Below the pieces are notes generated by a model. That model saw nothing but the letters and a program-made list of their open reading frames with translations, made no database searches and was not told where the DNA came from. Below, one piece after another: positions 52,062-60,838 of a DNA stretch of 64,000 nucleotides (position 1 is the first letter of the stretch; each line of letters starts with the position of its first letter). A program made the position numbers and the translations under genes. This DNA comes from Pedobacter yonginensis. GTDB taxonomy: Bacteria > Bacteroidota > Bacteroidia > Sphingobacteriales > Sphingobacteriaceae. The stretch spans positions 620,001 through 684,000 of the forward strand of contig NZ_QGNZ01000004.1 of the NCBI RefSeq assembly GCF_003173595.1. The letters run 5' to 3'.

Positions 52062-52090
52062 AAAGCCTTTGTGGTTTAAACAAAGGCTTT
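52062..52090 (-). terminator. Terminator of the DUF3276 gene
   Basis: 10-bp stem (AAAGCCTTTG, 52062-52071, with CAAAGGCTTT, 52081-52090) and 9-nt loop, followed on the minus strand by six T residues; 19 nt after the stop codon. Confidence 0.9.
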
Positions 52091-52108
52091 ATATAGAAAT
52101 TTATAAAC

Positions 52109-52432
52109 TTAGAAAGAAAAATCATCATTTGTTTTAGCGCTATGTTCTCCATTTTCAGAATATTCATAACGTTTTTCAACAACATCTTGGTGAGTTTTAA
52201 TGTATTCAACAGTTTCTGTTAAGCCTTCAGCAAATTTCTCGAAATCTTCTTTGTATAAAAAGATTTTATGTTTTACGAATACCCCGTCTTCTAATCTTTT
52301 CTTGCTCTCGGTAACTGTTAAATAATAATCACCCGAACGAGTAGCCTTCACGTCGAAAAAATAAGTTCTCTTACCTGCTCTTACTTTCTTTGAAAAAACT
52401 TCTTCTCTCTCTTTGTTGTCGAATTCTCCCAT
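52109..52432 (-). CDS. PUR-domain nucleic-acid-binding protein (DUF3276)
   Basis: 107 residues from the ATG at 52432; the 20-codon extension to 52492 has no family similarity. DUF3276 proteins of Bacteroidota carry a PUR (Pur-alpha-like) fold that binds single-stranded DNA or RNA. Visible: EEVFSKKVRAGKRTYFFDVKAT (first strands), GDYYLTVTESKKRLED, HKIFLYKEDFEKFAEGL and the acidic tail with YSENGEHSAKTNDD. Likely an RNA or ssDNA-binding regulator; target unknown. Single gene with its own terminator. Confidence 0.85.
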   Translation of the reverse strand: MGEFDNKEREEVFSKKVRAGKRTYFFDVKATRSGDYYLTVTESKKRLEDGVFVKHKIFLYKEDFEKFAEGLTETVEYIKTHQDVVEKRYEYSENGEHSAKTNDDFSF

Positions 52433-52510
52433 GGTTGGTATTGATGTTGGTTTTTGGTTTCGGTAAATATAAAGCAAATATTTAAAGTTCAAAATAGTAT
52501 TTAACAGAAT

Positions 52511-54301
52511 TTAAATACTTCTGCTTTCTTCTTCTAAAAGTTGGTTGTTATACATCTCTGTGTAGGCGCCATTTAGGCTAAGTAATTGGTGGTGTGTGCC
52601 TTGTTCGATAATTTTGCCCTCATCAAGCACCAAAATCTTATCTGCATTTTTAATCGTCGAAATTCTGTGCGCAATCAAAATACTCGTTTTTCCAAGCATA
52701 ATTTCACCTAGATTTTGCAAAATTTCTTCTTCCGTTTTGGTATCAACCGCTGAGAGACAATCGTCGAAAATTAAAATTTTTGGCGATTTGATTAGTGCTC
52801 TTGCGATGGATACCCGTTGCTTTTGCCCGCCTGAAAGCGTAATCCCACGTTCACCCAGCATGGTTTCAAAGCGTTCTTCAAAATCCATTATGTTGTGGTA
52901 CACCGAGGCATTTTTTGCGGCATCAAACACTTGCTCATCCGTAACTTCATCTAAACCAAAGGCAATATTATTTTTTATGCTATCCGAAAAAAGAAAAACT
53001 TCTTGGGGCACGAAGCCAATCTGCCCACGATAATTTTTTAAGTTCAGATTAGTTAGATCCTTTCCATCAATCTTAATTTGTCCATCTTGAACATCGTACA
53101 TGCGCATAATTAAATTGGCCAAGGTAGATTTACCTGAACCTGTTTTGCCAATAATGGCTACAAATTCGCCGTTTTTAATTTCGAAATTTACGTTTTTCAA
53201 AGCAACAATGCCCGTATCAGGGTAAGTGAAACTTACGTTTTCAAAGCTAATGTTGCCCTGTAAATCAAATGTTTCGCTTTGTTTAGATTGAATATCAGAA
53301 GGAATATCCAAAAACTCATTAATCCTTTTTTGTGAAGCTGCAGCCCTTTGAATTAGAGAGGTTACCCAGCCCAGCATCGTTACCGGGAAGGTAAGTTGGT
53401 TGATGTAAATAATGAATTCTGCAATGTTGCCAGCCGTAATGCTGCCATTCATCACTTGGATTCCGCCGATATAAATGGTTAGTATCGTGCTTAAACCAAT
53501 TAGTAGAAGCATGGTTGGGTAAAATAAGGCCGATACCCTAACCAAGCTCATCGAGTCTCTCTTATAAGCTGTGCTTTGTACTTCGAAGATTTCTCTGGTA
53601 TAATCTTCTCTAACATAAGATTTTATAATCCTGATGCCCGAAAAACGTTCTTGCACAAAAGTGGATAAATCGGATAAACGTTCTTGAATTTTTCCGCTTT
53701 TTTTAAAAATTAATGTATTTACATAATAAATAATCACCACTAAAAAGGGAAGTGGCAATAAGCAATAGGTAGCCAGTTTAGAATTCACATCAAACATCGA
53801 CCAAATAATTAATACCGATAAAACGAAGGTATTAATGGTGTACATAATGGCTGGCCCTACATACATCCTTACCCGGTTTACATCTTCTGTAGCTCGGTTC
53901 ATTAAGTCGCCCGTGTTGTTGCGGCGATAAAAGCCCAAACTCAGTTCTTGGTAGTGCTGGTAAATATCGTTTTTCATATCAAACTCGATATGCCTAGACA
54001 TCAATATGATGGTTTGACGCATGAAAAAAAGAAATAATCCACGCAATATATAGAGCGCAATAACCAATAAGCCGAAATAGAGCAAATTGCTGCTAAAGAT
54101 GCTGTAAATGATTTCTTGCCGATCAAAGCCCTGAAAAAGATTGTAAATCTGAATGTTTTCGGTAATTAAATCTACCGCATAACCAATAACCTGGGCAGGC
54201 ACAACGCCAAAAATGTTAGATATGACAACGAAAATACTTCCAGGGATAATCCACCATTTATATTTTAGAAAATACTTATTTAATCTGCTCAGATGTTTCA
54301 T
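52511..54301 (-). CDS. ABC exporter, fused permease and ATPase (MsbA-like)
   Basis: 596-residue half-transporter that would work as a homodimer. Six membrane helices lie in about residues 15-315 (for example WWIIPGSIFVVISNIFGVVP). The ATPase has Walker A GKTGSGKSTLA near 375, Q-loop FVPQEVFLFSD, signature LSGGQKQRVSIARAL near 480 and Walker B ILIFDDCLSAVD (ending DCLSAVD, with Asp in place of the usual catalytic Glu after Walker B: D-D-C rather than D-E-P/A). MsbA-like lipid A or multidrug export is possible; substrate is not readable. A -7 promoter box ends 6 nt before the ATG. Divergent from repeat locus 3 and the leucine dehydrogenase gene. Confidence 0.9.
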   Translation of the reverse strand: MKHLSRLNKYFLKYKWWIIPGSIFVVISNIFGVVPAQVIGYAVDLITENIQIYNLFQGFDRQEIIYSIFSSNLLYFGLLVIALYILRGLFLFFMRQTIILMSRHIEFDMKNDIYQHYQELSLGFYRRNNTGDLMNRATEDVNRVRMYVGPAIMYTINTFVLSVLIIWSMFDVNSKLATYCLLPLPFLVVIIYYVNTLIFKKSGKIQERLSDLSTFVQERFSGIRIIKSYVREDYTREIFEVQSTAYKRDSMSLVRVSALFYPTMLLLIGLSTILTIYIGGIQVMNGSITAGNIAEFIIYINQLTFPVTMLGWVTSLIQRAAASQKRINEFLDIPSDIQSKQSETFDLQGNISFENVSFTYPDTGIVALKNVNFEIKNGEFVAIIGKTGSGKSTLANLIMRMYDVQDGQIKIDGKDLTNLNLKNYRGQIGFVPQEVFLFSDSIKNNIAFGLDEVTDEQVFDAAKNASVYHNIMDFEERFETMLGERGITLSGGQKQRVSIARALIKSPKILIFDDCLSAVDTKTEEEILQNLGEIMLGKTSILIAHRISTIKNADKILVLDEGKIIEQGTHHQLLSLNGAYTEMYNNQLLEEESRSI

Positions 54302-54307
54302 ATTTTA

Positions 54308-54315
54308 CAAACTTA
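54308..54315 (-). promoter_or_regulatory. -7 box of the ABC exporter gene
   Basis: Minus-strand TAAGTTTG matches TAnnTTTG and ends 6 nt before the ATG at 54301. No clear -33 element. Confidence 0.45.
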
Positions 54316-54397
54316 GATAAATTTGTTATTTCGAGCCACATAAATATCCATGTAAGGCCGTGGTAGGAGGCTCAGATACCATAAAAATTTATCTTAC

Positions 54398-54885
54398 ATT
54401 AATCTTTATTGGGGCATCTGTTGCGAAACGAATAATTTTTTGGAAATGAACGTTCAGTAATGCTCTTGGTCATGCAGTCCCGCTCTCCGTTTCAATTCCT
54501 GCTCGCTCGCATTAATCTTTATTGGGGCATCTGTTGCGAAACGAATAATTTTTTGGAAATGAACGTTCAGTAATGCTTTTGGTTATGCAGTCCCGCTCTC
54601 CGTTTTAATCCCTGGTCGCTCTCATTAATTTTTATTTAGCCTTCTGTTGCGAAACAAATAATTTTTTGGAAATGAACGTTCAGTAATGCTTTTGGTTATG
54701 CAGTCCCGCTCTCTGCTTTACTCCGTTTCACTTCGTGCTCGCTCCGATCGGGTTTAATAACAACGATGCTATATTGCAATAGCCGTGAATCATAAACCCG
54801 ATTGCACGAATGCCAATTTTTTTCAAATTGGCAGCAGTAAAAGCGGGACAGGTGTTTCAGATGAAAAGCTGAACGTTCATTTCCT
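54398..54885. repeat. Palindromic repeat locus 3: three 113-bp left arms plus one right arm
   Basis: Left arms start at 54398, 54511 and 54624 (period exactly 113), each with TTTTGGAAATGAACGTTCAG and GTCCCGCT. The last one continues to ATCGGGTTTA (54747-54756). Then come an apical hairpin GCTAT/ATAGC (54768-54783), TAAACCCGAT (54793-54802), an 8-bp hairpin GCCAATTT/AAATTGGC with loop TTTTC (54812-54832), AGCGGGAC (54843-54850) and CTGAACGTTCATTTCC (54870-54885). Three nested arms pair perfectly: 54668-54683 with 54870-54885 (16 bp), 54703-54710 with 54843-54850 (8 bp), and 54747-54756 with 54793-54802 (10 bp). It lies between divergent genes. Confidence 0.92.
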
Positions 54886-55012
54886 AATCATTTTTACAAC
54901 AATAAGATAATAGCCCCTGCACTTGGCGAACAAATTTTGTTATTGTTTATTTTAATGCGTGTATTAACGGTTTTTATTTTTAATTTTGCGACAAGTTAGC
55001 CGAACATACAAT

Positions 55013-56101
55013 ATGCCAGCAAGTTCTTCGTCAGATATTTCAATTTTAGATCAGTTAAGTGCCTATGGGCACAAAAAATTGGTTTATTGTAATGATCCTG
55101 ACACAGGTTTAAAAGCAATTATTGCCATTCACGATACGACTTTAGGACCTGCTTTGGGCGGTACACGCATGTGGAGCTACGCCACCGAGGCTGAGGCTTT
55201 ACAAGATGCTTTGCGTTTATCGAGAGGCATGACTTACAAAGCAGCCATTACCGGTTTAAATTTGGGTGGTGGTAAAGGCGTAATCATCGGCGATTCTAGA
55301 AAAGACAAAACTGAAACTTTAATGCGCAGCTATGGCAGGTTTATTAAAAACTTGAATGGCGAATTTATTACGGCAGAAGAAATGGGAACCAACACCCGCG
55401 ACATGGAATTTATCCGTATGGAAACCAATCATGTTACGGGCGTGCCAGAATCGATAGGTGGTGCCGGAAATCCAGCTCCATTTACAGCGCAAGGGGTTTA
55501 TTTAGGCATCAAAGCCAGTGTTAAAGAGGTTTTTGGTACTGATATGTTGGCTGGCAGAACCATTGTAGTACAAGGAATTGGCAATGTTGGCGAACACCTT
55601 GTTGCTTTGCTTAGAAAAGAAAATGCTGAAGTGTTAATAAGCGACATTAACCAAGAGCAATTAACCTACGTTGCCCGTAAATACAAGGCGAAAACCATAG
55701 AAGCAGATAAAATTTTTGGAATTGATGCCGATGTGTATGCTCCATGTGCAATGGGTGCTACAGTAAATAGCAAAACGATTGAAAAAATGAAATTTGCCAT
55801 TATAGCGGGTTCGGCAAACAACCAATTAAAAGATGAAGTTGCAGATAGCGAGTTGCTTTTAAAAAAGGGAATTTTATTTGCACCAGATTATTTAATTAAC
55901 GCTGGTGGATTAATATCCTGCTATTCTGAGCTAACGGGTTTTGGAAAAAAGCGTACCGTACAGCTAACAGAAAACATTTATGATGCAACCCGTAATGTTA
56001 TCAAATTAAGTAAAACAGATCATATACCAACCAATATCGCCGCAAACCGAATTGCTGAAAAACGGATCGAAGATGTTAAAAAAATTAAATCGTCATATTA
56101 A
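55013..56101 (+). CDS. Glu/Leu/Phe/Val dehydrogenase (leucine dehydrogenase type)
   Basis: 362 residues from the ATG at 55013 (a TTG nine codons earlier falls next to a -7-like TAATTTTG box). NAD-dependent oxidative deamination of a branched-chain amino acid is the likely reaction. Substrate domain: GPALGGTRMWSY near 45, catalytic Lys regions LSRGMTYKAAITGLNLGGGKGVI near 75-97. Dinucleotide domain: VQGIGNVGEHLVALL (GxGNVG) near 190. The 362-residue length fits leucine rather than glutamate dehydrogenase (about 440). Feeds branched-chain 2-oxo acids for degradation or iso-fatty-acid synthesis. Confidence 0.88.
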   Translation: MPASSSSDISILDQLSAYGHKKLVYCNDPDTGLKAIIAIHDTTLGPALGGTRMWSYATEAEALQDALRLSRGMTYKAAITGLNLGGGKGVIIGDSRKDKTETLMRSYGRFIKNLNGEFITAEEMGTNTRDMEFIRMETNHVTGVPESIGGAGNPAPFTAQGVYLGIKASVKEVFGTDMLAGRTIVVQGIGNVGEHLVALLRKENAEVLISDINQEQLTYVARKYKAKTIEADKIFGIDADVYAPCAMGATVNSKTIEKMKFAIIAGSANNQLKDEVADSELLLKKGILFAPDYLINAGGLISCYSELTGFGKKRTVQLTENIYDATRNVIKLSKTDHIPTNIAANRIAEKRIEDVKKIKSSY

Positions 56102-56149
56102 ATTAATTATTAAAATAGGTTTTCAAAAACCACACTCGTTCTTACATTC

Positions 56150-57100
56150 ATGTTAAATAGAAGGCACTTAAGAATCAAAGCTTTGCAAAATATTTTTGCT
56201 TGGCAAATGGCAGACAAGAAAGACATTAAAGGTGATTTAAAAACTTTAATGCAAAGCATCGATAGCGTGTACGAAATGTACATCTGGATGATATCGCTCA
56301 TGGTAGAAGTTACCGAGTTTACGGCAAACGATGCTGCGGAGCGTGCAAACAAGCACATTAAAACGGCAGATGATTTAAATCCAAATTTAAAGCTACTGCA
56401 CAATAGGTTTAGTGTATTGATGCAGCAAAATCCCGAGTATGTATCGGCGATAAAAAAATACAAAGTAGATTGGGGTTTCGATCCAGAAATTCGTAAAACA
56501 GTTTACAATTCCCTAAAAACATCACAAGAATATGCAGCGTATCTTGCTGATCCGAACGAAAGTTTAGAATCATCAAAAGATATTATCAAATATATTTTTA
56601 GAAAAATTATTCTAAAAAATCAGGCTATTATTCAGGTTTTTGAAGAAAAATTTATCAATTGGCAGGTAGATCATGAAGTGATGAAAGGCATGGTGGCCAA
56701 AACACTGAAAAACTTTACTTCAGAAGATCCATTTAAAAATAAGCTAACCGAAATTAGCGCAGATTGGATTGAAGATAGCAAGTTTGTGCAGGATTTGTTT
56801 GTTTATACATTGCAAAATGATGCTAAGTATCAAGAAATGATTGCCGAAAGAACAAAAAATTGGGAATCAGAACGTATTGCATTAATGGATACCATTTTAA
56901 TGAAAATGGCGATTTGCGAACTTCTAAACTTCCCATCTATCCCGGTTAAGGTAACCATCAACGAATATTTGGAGTTATCAAAAGATTACAGTACACCGAA
57001 AAGTAACTCCTTTATAAATGGTATTTTGGACAAAATTTTAGGCGATCTTAAAAAAACCAATACCATTAAGAAAATCGGTCGTGGGTTAATTGAAGAATAA
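56150..57100 (+). CDS. nusB: Transcription antitermination/ribosome biogenesis protein NusB, long form
   Basis: 316 residues, about twice E. coli NusB; the long form is normal in Bacteroidota. The N-terminal part (LNRRHLRIKALQNIFAWQM, then a helical region to about 205) precedes the recognisable NusB-like C-terminal core: IEDSKFVQDLFVYTLQND near 208, NWESERIALMDTILMKMAICELL near 242 and FPSIPVKVTINEYLELSKDYSTPKS near 262, ending NGILDKIL. With NusE (S10) it binds boxA RNA in rRNA leaders. It begins a tight cluster with DUF1573, yajC, YbbR-like and coaE genes. Confidence 0.9.
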   Translation: MLNRRHLRIKALQNIFAWQMADKKDIKGDLKTLMQSIDSVYEMYIWMISLMVEVTEFTANDAAERANKHIKTADDLNPNLKLLHNRFSVLMQQNPEYVSAIKKYKVDWGFDPEIRKTVYNSLKTSQEYAAYLADPNESLESSKDIIKYIFRKIILKNQAIIQVFEEKFINWQVDHEVMKGMVAKTLKNFTSEDPFKNKLTEISADWIEDSKFVQDLFVYTLQNDAKYQEMIAERTKNWESERIALMDTILMKMAICELLNFPSIPVKVTINEYLELSKDYSTPKSNSFINGILDKILGDLKKTNTIKKIGRGLIEE

Positions 57101-57160
57101 AAATTGAATTGGTTTTCTGCTTTTATCGCAGAAAATCAACTCCTTTTAAAATATATTTCT

Positions 57161-57607
57161 ATGAAAAAAATATTCATCCTTGCTATTGCTTCATTAACAT
57201 TTGTGGCGTGTCGCAATGCAAATACCAATAATCCTGAGGCCTCAACGGTTTCGGTAGGCAACGATACAACAAGCAAGATTGCATCACCAAATGCACCTGT
57301 TATGACATTCGAACGCGATATCTTCGATTTCGGAAAAATAAAACAAGGCGAATTAGTGCAACACAATTTCAAGTTTAAAAACACAGGTAAAAGTCCATTA
57401 ATCGTATCAAACGCAACGGCAACTTGCGGCTGTACAGTTCCACAGGTTCCGGGAGAACCAATTTTACCGGGCAAAGAAGGATCGATAAAGGTTGTTTTTA
57501 ACAGTACAGGTAAAATGGATATGCAAGATAAGGTGATTACAATTACCTCAAATGCAAATCCTACCATCAATAAAGTGCATTTAGTAGGTGAGGTGCTTAC
57601 AAAATAA
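57161..57607 (+). CDS. DUF1573-family lipoprotein
   Basis: 148 residues from the ATG at 57161; upstream in-frame codons back to 57104 do not give a signal. Signal with lipobox-like end (LTFVACRNAN, Cys17). The mature part is one DUF1573 Ig-like beta-sandwich: FERDIFDFGKIKQGELVQHNF, then KNTGKSPLIVSNATATCGCTVPQVP (the conserved Cys-Gly-Cys) and VVFNSTGKMDMQDKVITITSN. Such proteins are abundant in Bacteroidota but without settled function. It lies between nusB and yajC in the usual order for this phylum. Confidence 0.88.
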   Translation: MKKIFILAIASLTFVACRNANTNNPEASTVSVGNDTTSKIASPNAPVMTFERDIFDFGKIKQGELVQHNFKFKNTGKSPLIVSNATATCGCTVPQVPGEPILPGKEGSIKVVFNSTGKMDMQDKVITITSNANPTINKVHLVGEVLTK

Positions 57608-57665
57608 TCAATCCGTAATGGGCAATTTTTATTGCTCTAATTTTTAAATCAAAAAATAAACAAAA

Positions 57666-57977
57666 ATGATATCAACAGTAATTTTACAAGCAGCAGGTGG
57701 TGGTATGTTGGGTACGGTGGTACCAATGGTATTAATCATGGTGGTTTTCTACTTCTTCATGATTCGCCCGCAAGTTAAAAAAGCAAAAGATCACAAAAAG
57801 TTAGTGGCCGAATTGGGTAAAGGCGATAAAATCATTACCACAGCGGGCATCCACGGCAAAATTATAGACTTAAACGAAACCACTTTCTTAATCGAGGTAG
57901 AAAGCGGTGCAAAAATTCGTTTTGATAAATCGGCTGTATCTTTAGATGCAACAAAAGCCGTTACGCCTAAAGCATAA
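57666..57977 (+). CDS. yajC: Sec translocon accessory subunit YajC
   Basis: 103 residues: one N-terminal membrane helix (MLGTVVPMVLIMVVFYFFMI, about residues 14-33), the hallmark RPQVKKAKDHKKLVAELGKGD, then a soluble beta domain (IITTAGIHGKIIDLNETTFLIEVE). YajC joins SecDF at the SecYEG channel. Here it stands apart from secDF, as is common in Bacteroidota. A terminator hairpin follows. Confidence 0.95.
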   Translation: MISTVILQAAGGGMLGTVVPMVLIMVVFYFFMIRPQVKKAKDHKKLVAELGKGDKIITTAGIHGKIIDLNETTFLIEVESGAKIRFDKSAVSLDATKAVTPKA

Positions 57978-57997
57978 TTCCAATAAATTTACAAATT

Positions 57998-58021
57998 AAG
58001 GCTACTCAAATGGGTAGCCTT
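57998..58021 (+). terminator. Hairpin terminator after yajC
   Basis: 8-bp stem (AAGGCTAC, 57998-58005, with GTAGCCTT, 58014-58021), 8-nt loop and a short T-rich tail. Tail is weak, so read-through into the YbbR-like gene is possible. Confidence 0.7.
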
Positions 58022-58173
58022 TCTTATTTACAGTTGATGAACAAATTGAAGCCTTAGCAGTACCTATCACAATAGACAAAACCTAGGAGATTTGTTTTTT
58101 TGCCTGTTTAGTTTTGTACATTTGGCTATATTGTTGTTGCTAATATTCGATTTGCTGTTCACATTTATTTATT

Positions 58174-59121
58174 ATGCCCTTTATTAAGTTAACCAAAATA
58201 GAGAAAAGACGTGTTTTAAGCTTGCTGGCCTGCCTAGTGTTGGCGGTTGGGGCGTGGCTTTTTATGGCTTTAAATAATAAATATGTTTATACCGCAAAGA
58301 CGGTATTGATTTATAAAAATTTTCCCCAAAAGCGTGCCTTTCATCCATTGCAGTCGGATACGGTTGATTTGCAAGTAGAAGGAACGGGTTGGCAATTGCT
58401 ATTTGCTCGACTTAGAATAAACCCTCAATCCATCTCTGTAAGTTTAAATCAGCTTAACACCAAAGAATTTGTTGTATTTTCTGATCAGCTATATAATGTA
58501 AATAAGCAATTGGAAAGTTCTCAAAAAGTAATTTCAGTTAAGCCAGATACTTTATATTTCGATTTTACCAAAAGAACAGTAAAGCGTGTGCCAATCAAAT
58601 TGGTTCAAAAAGTAGCATTTGTAAAGCAATATGGCATATCCAGCGAGATACTGCTCAATCCAAAATTTGTAACCGTTACCGGACCAATAGAAGAATTGGA
58701 GAAAATAGACTCATGGTCAACAGATACACTAAAACTAAGCAATGTACAAAGCAGTGCAAAGGCTAGGGTTTGGATGCAACACAGTACACATAAAAATGTT
58801 AGTATTTTTCCATCATCGGTAGAAGTAAAATTGCCGGTGGATGAATTTACAGAGAAAACCGTTGAAGTGCCTTTAAAGATTGTTAACAATAGAAATTACA
58901 ACAGCATTAAACTTTATCCAAAAAAAGTTAAGGTAACCTTTTTGGTTGCACTAAGTAATTTTGCGCAGGTGGACGAGGGTTTCATTACCGCCACTGTAGA
59001 TGCAGATGAATGGCAGAACTTACACCACAATCAGTTTACCGTAAAAATAACCCAGTTTCCGAATTACTGTAAACTCATCAGCACATATCCTTCAAAAGTA
59101 GATTTTATTATAGAAAAATAA
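58174..59121 (+). CDS. YbbR/CdaR-like protein
   Basis: 315-residue membrane-anchored protein: one N-terminal helix (about residues 14-32, RVLSLLACLVLAVGAWLFM), then tandem YbbR-like repeats on the outside (for example VDLQVEGTGWQLLFARLRI near 70, PKFVTVTGPIEELEKIDS near 165, TVEVPLKIVNNRNYNSIKLYPKKVKVTFLV near 230). In firmicutes such proteins regulate the c-di-AMP synthase CdaA; no cdaA gene is adjacent here, and the Bacteroidota role is unknown. It ends in an ATG-sharing overlap with coaE (last base of the stop is the A of the coaE start). Confidence 0.8.
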   Translation: MPFIKLTKIEKRRVLSLLACLVLAVGAWLFMALNNKYVYTAKTVLIYKNFPQKRAFHPLQSDTVDLQVEGTGWQLLFARLRINPQSISVSLNQLNTKEFVVFSDQLYNVNKQLESSQKVISVKPDTLYFDFTKRTVKRVPIKLVQKVAFVKQYGISSEILLNPKFVTVTGPIEELEKIDSWSTDTLKLSNVQSSAKARVWMQHSTHKNVSIFPSSVEVKLPVDEFTEKTVEVPLKIVNNRNYNSIKLYPKKVKVTFLVALSNFAQVDEGFITATVDADEWQNLHHNQFTVKITQFPNYCKLISTYPSKVDFIIEK

Positions 59122-59732
59122 TGTATAAAGTTGGCATAACTGGGGGGATTGGAAGTGGCAAAACAACTGTTTGCAAGGTATTTGAAGTACTGGGAATTCC
59201 GGTTTTTTACGCAGATACCGTTGCGAAAGAAATCATGGTTGAAGATGTACTTTTGATAGCAGGCATAAAAGATACCTTTGGTAGCGAGAGCTATTTTGAA
59301 GATGGAAAACTGAATAATAAACACCTAGCAGGTATTGTTTTCAAAGATGAGGCCGCATTGGCTAAATTGAATGCGCTCGTTCATCCCGCAGTTTTCAGGG
59401 CCTATGATGTTTGGGAAAGTCAAATTCCCAGCAATGTTCCATATACCTTAAAAGAGGCGGCCTTGCTATTCGAAAGTCAATCTTACAAGATGTGTGATAC
59501 ATCCATTCTCGTAACCGCTCCATTACAAACTAAATTGGATAGAGTAATGCTTCGAGATGGGGTTTCTGCCGAGCAGGTGAAGGCTAGGATGGACAAGCAG
59601 CTATCTGACGAAGAAAAAATGAAGATGGCCAATCATTTTATCGTTAACGATGAGGAACATTCTATTATCGAGCAAGTTATGATGCTGCATCGAGCGTTTT
59701 TAGACGCGGCTAGCCATTTCAAAAAATCTTGA
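59121..59732 (+). CDS. coaE: Dephospho-CoA kinase
   Basis: Phosphorylates the ribose 3'-OH of dephospho-CoA with ATP, the last step of CoA synthesis. 203 residues: P-loop GGIGSGKTTVCKVF (residues 8-21), IPVFYADTVAKEIM (substrate Asp) near 31, VHPAVFRAYDVWE near 88, KEAALLFES near 111 and the lid region RVMLRDGVSAEQVKARMDKQLSDEEKMK near 139, followed by ADHFIVND-like NHFIVNDE. It starts one base before the end of the YbbR-like gene. Confidence 0.95.
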   Translation: MYKVGITGGIGSGKTTVCKVFEVLGIPVFYADTVAKEIMVEDVLLIAGIKDTFGSESYFEDGKLNNKHLAGIVFKDEAALAKLNALVHPAVFRAYDVWESQIPSNVPYTLKEAALLFESQSYKMCDTSILVTAPLQTKLDRVMLRDGVSAEQVKARMDKQLSDEEKMKMANHFIVNDEEHSIIEQVMMLHRAFLDAASHFKKS

Positions 59733-59813
59733 TTGCACTCCATTTTTTATCCCATCAATTATTATAACCATGTGTGTTTCTTCAAGACGCAACTCTACAA
59801 ATAAATCCCCTTT

Positions 59814-60755
59814 ATGATTTTAGATGATTTTATTACCATTACTCCAACCGGATTGTATTGTGTTTATGGCGATTTTTATTTAGATCCTCAACAGCCTGTT
59901 CAACAGGCGGTGGTATCTCATGCACATGGAGATCATGCAATAGGGGGAAGTGCTAATGTATATTGCACAAAACCTACAGAAACGTTTATGAAACACCGCT
60001 ACCGCAAATTTGCGGCTGTAGATTTTCATACCAAAGCGTATCATCAAAGTTTTAAAATTAAAGATGTTACCATCTCGTTTTATCCAGCAGGGCATATTTT
60101 GGGTTCTGCCCAGGTGATGATGGAATATCAAGGCACGAAATACCTTTACACCGGCGATTATAAAATAGAACCGGATTCAACTTGCGAAGCTTTTGAATTT
60201 GTTAAGGCCGATGTTTTAATTACGGAAAGCACATTTGCAAAACCACAAACCAAACATCCAGATCCTGCTGAAGAGATTAAGAAACTAAACGCAACATCCG
60301 CAAACATTATGTTGGGCGCTTATGCTTTGGGAAAAAGCCAACGAATGATTCAATTAATTAACCAATATTGTCCAACCAGAAATATTATGATTCATTTTAG
60401 CATTATGCCCTTTGTTAAAATTTACGAAGATTATGGCGTAAAGCTAGGCACGTACAAAATGTACGATAGAAAAGTAATGAAGAACAATTCTGAAAACCAG
60501 GTTTATATTGTTCCACCGATGGTGTTTCACAGTTACCACAAGGCGATAAATGTTGTAAGGGCTTTTGCTTCTGGGTGGGAAAACTTACAGCAACAAAATG
60601 GAATTTCGCTTTATATTTCTGACCATGCCGATTGGGATGCAATTTTAGAAACCATAGAAAAAGTACAACCCAGCCAGGTTTGGACATTACATGGTGACGG
60701 TAGAGCCCTAAAGGAGTATTTTGGTGGTAAATTGGAAGTTAAAATTTTAAATTGA
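59814..60755 (+). CDS. Ligase-associated DNA exonuclease (MBL fold)
   Basis: 313-residue metallo-beta-lactamase-fold nuclease. Metal motif SHAHGDHAIGG (HxHxDH at 36-41), then PAGHILGSAQVMMEY near 91 and LYTGDYKIEPDSTCEAFEFVKADVLITEST near 110. The C-terminal part includes HFSIMPFVKIYEDYG and ISDHADWDAILETIEKVQPSQVWTLHG (last His). The start (LDDFITITPTGLYCVYGDFYLDP) is that of the ligase-associated exonuclease group, normally encoded beside an ATP-dependent DNA ligase and a helicase. Neither partner is next to it here. Confidence 0.85.
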   Translation: MILDDFITITPTGLYCVYGDFYLDPQQPVQQAVVSHAHGDHAIGGSANVYCTKPTETFMKHRYRKFAAVDFHTKAYHQSFKIKDVTISFYPAGHILGSAQVMMEYQGTKYLYTGDYKIEPDSTCEAFEFVKADVLITESTFAKPQTKHPDPAEEIKKLNATSANIMLGAYALGKSQRMIQLINQYCPTRNIMIHFSIMPFVKIYEDYGVKLGTYKMYDRKVMKNNSENQVYIVPPMVFHSYHKAINVVRAFASGWENLQQQNGISLYISDHADWDAILETIEKVQPSQVWTLHGDGRALKEYFGGKLEVKILN

Positions 60756-60838
60756 TAAATCGGTTTACAACAAATTTGTAATGAGCTTGTTAGGTAATCT
60801 ACGGCCCGCGATGTAACAGCATAATTCGTTTATTGAAC

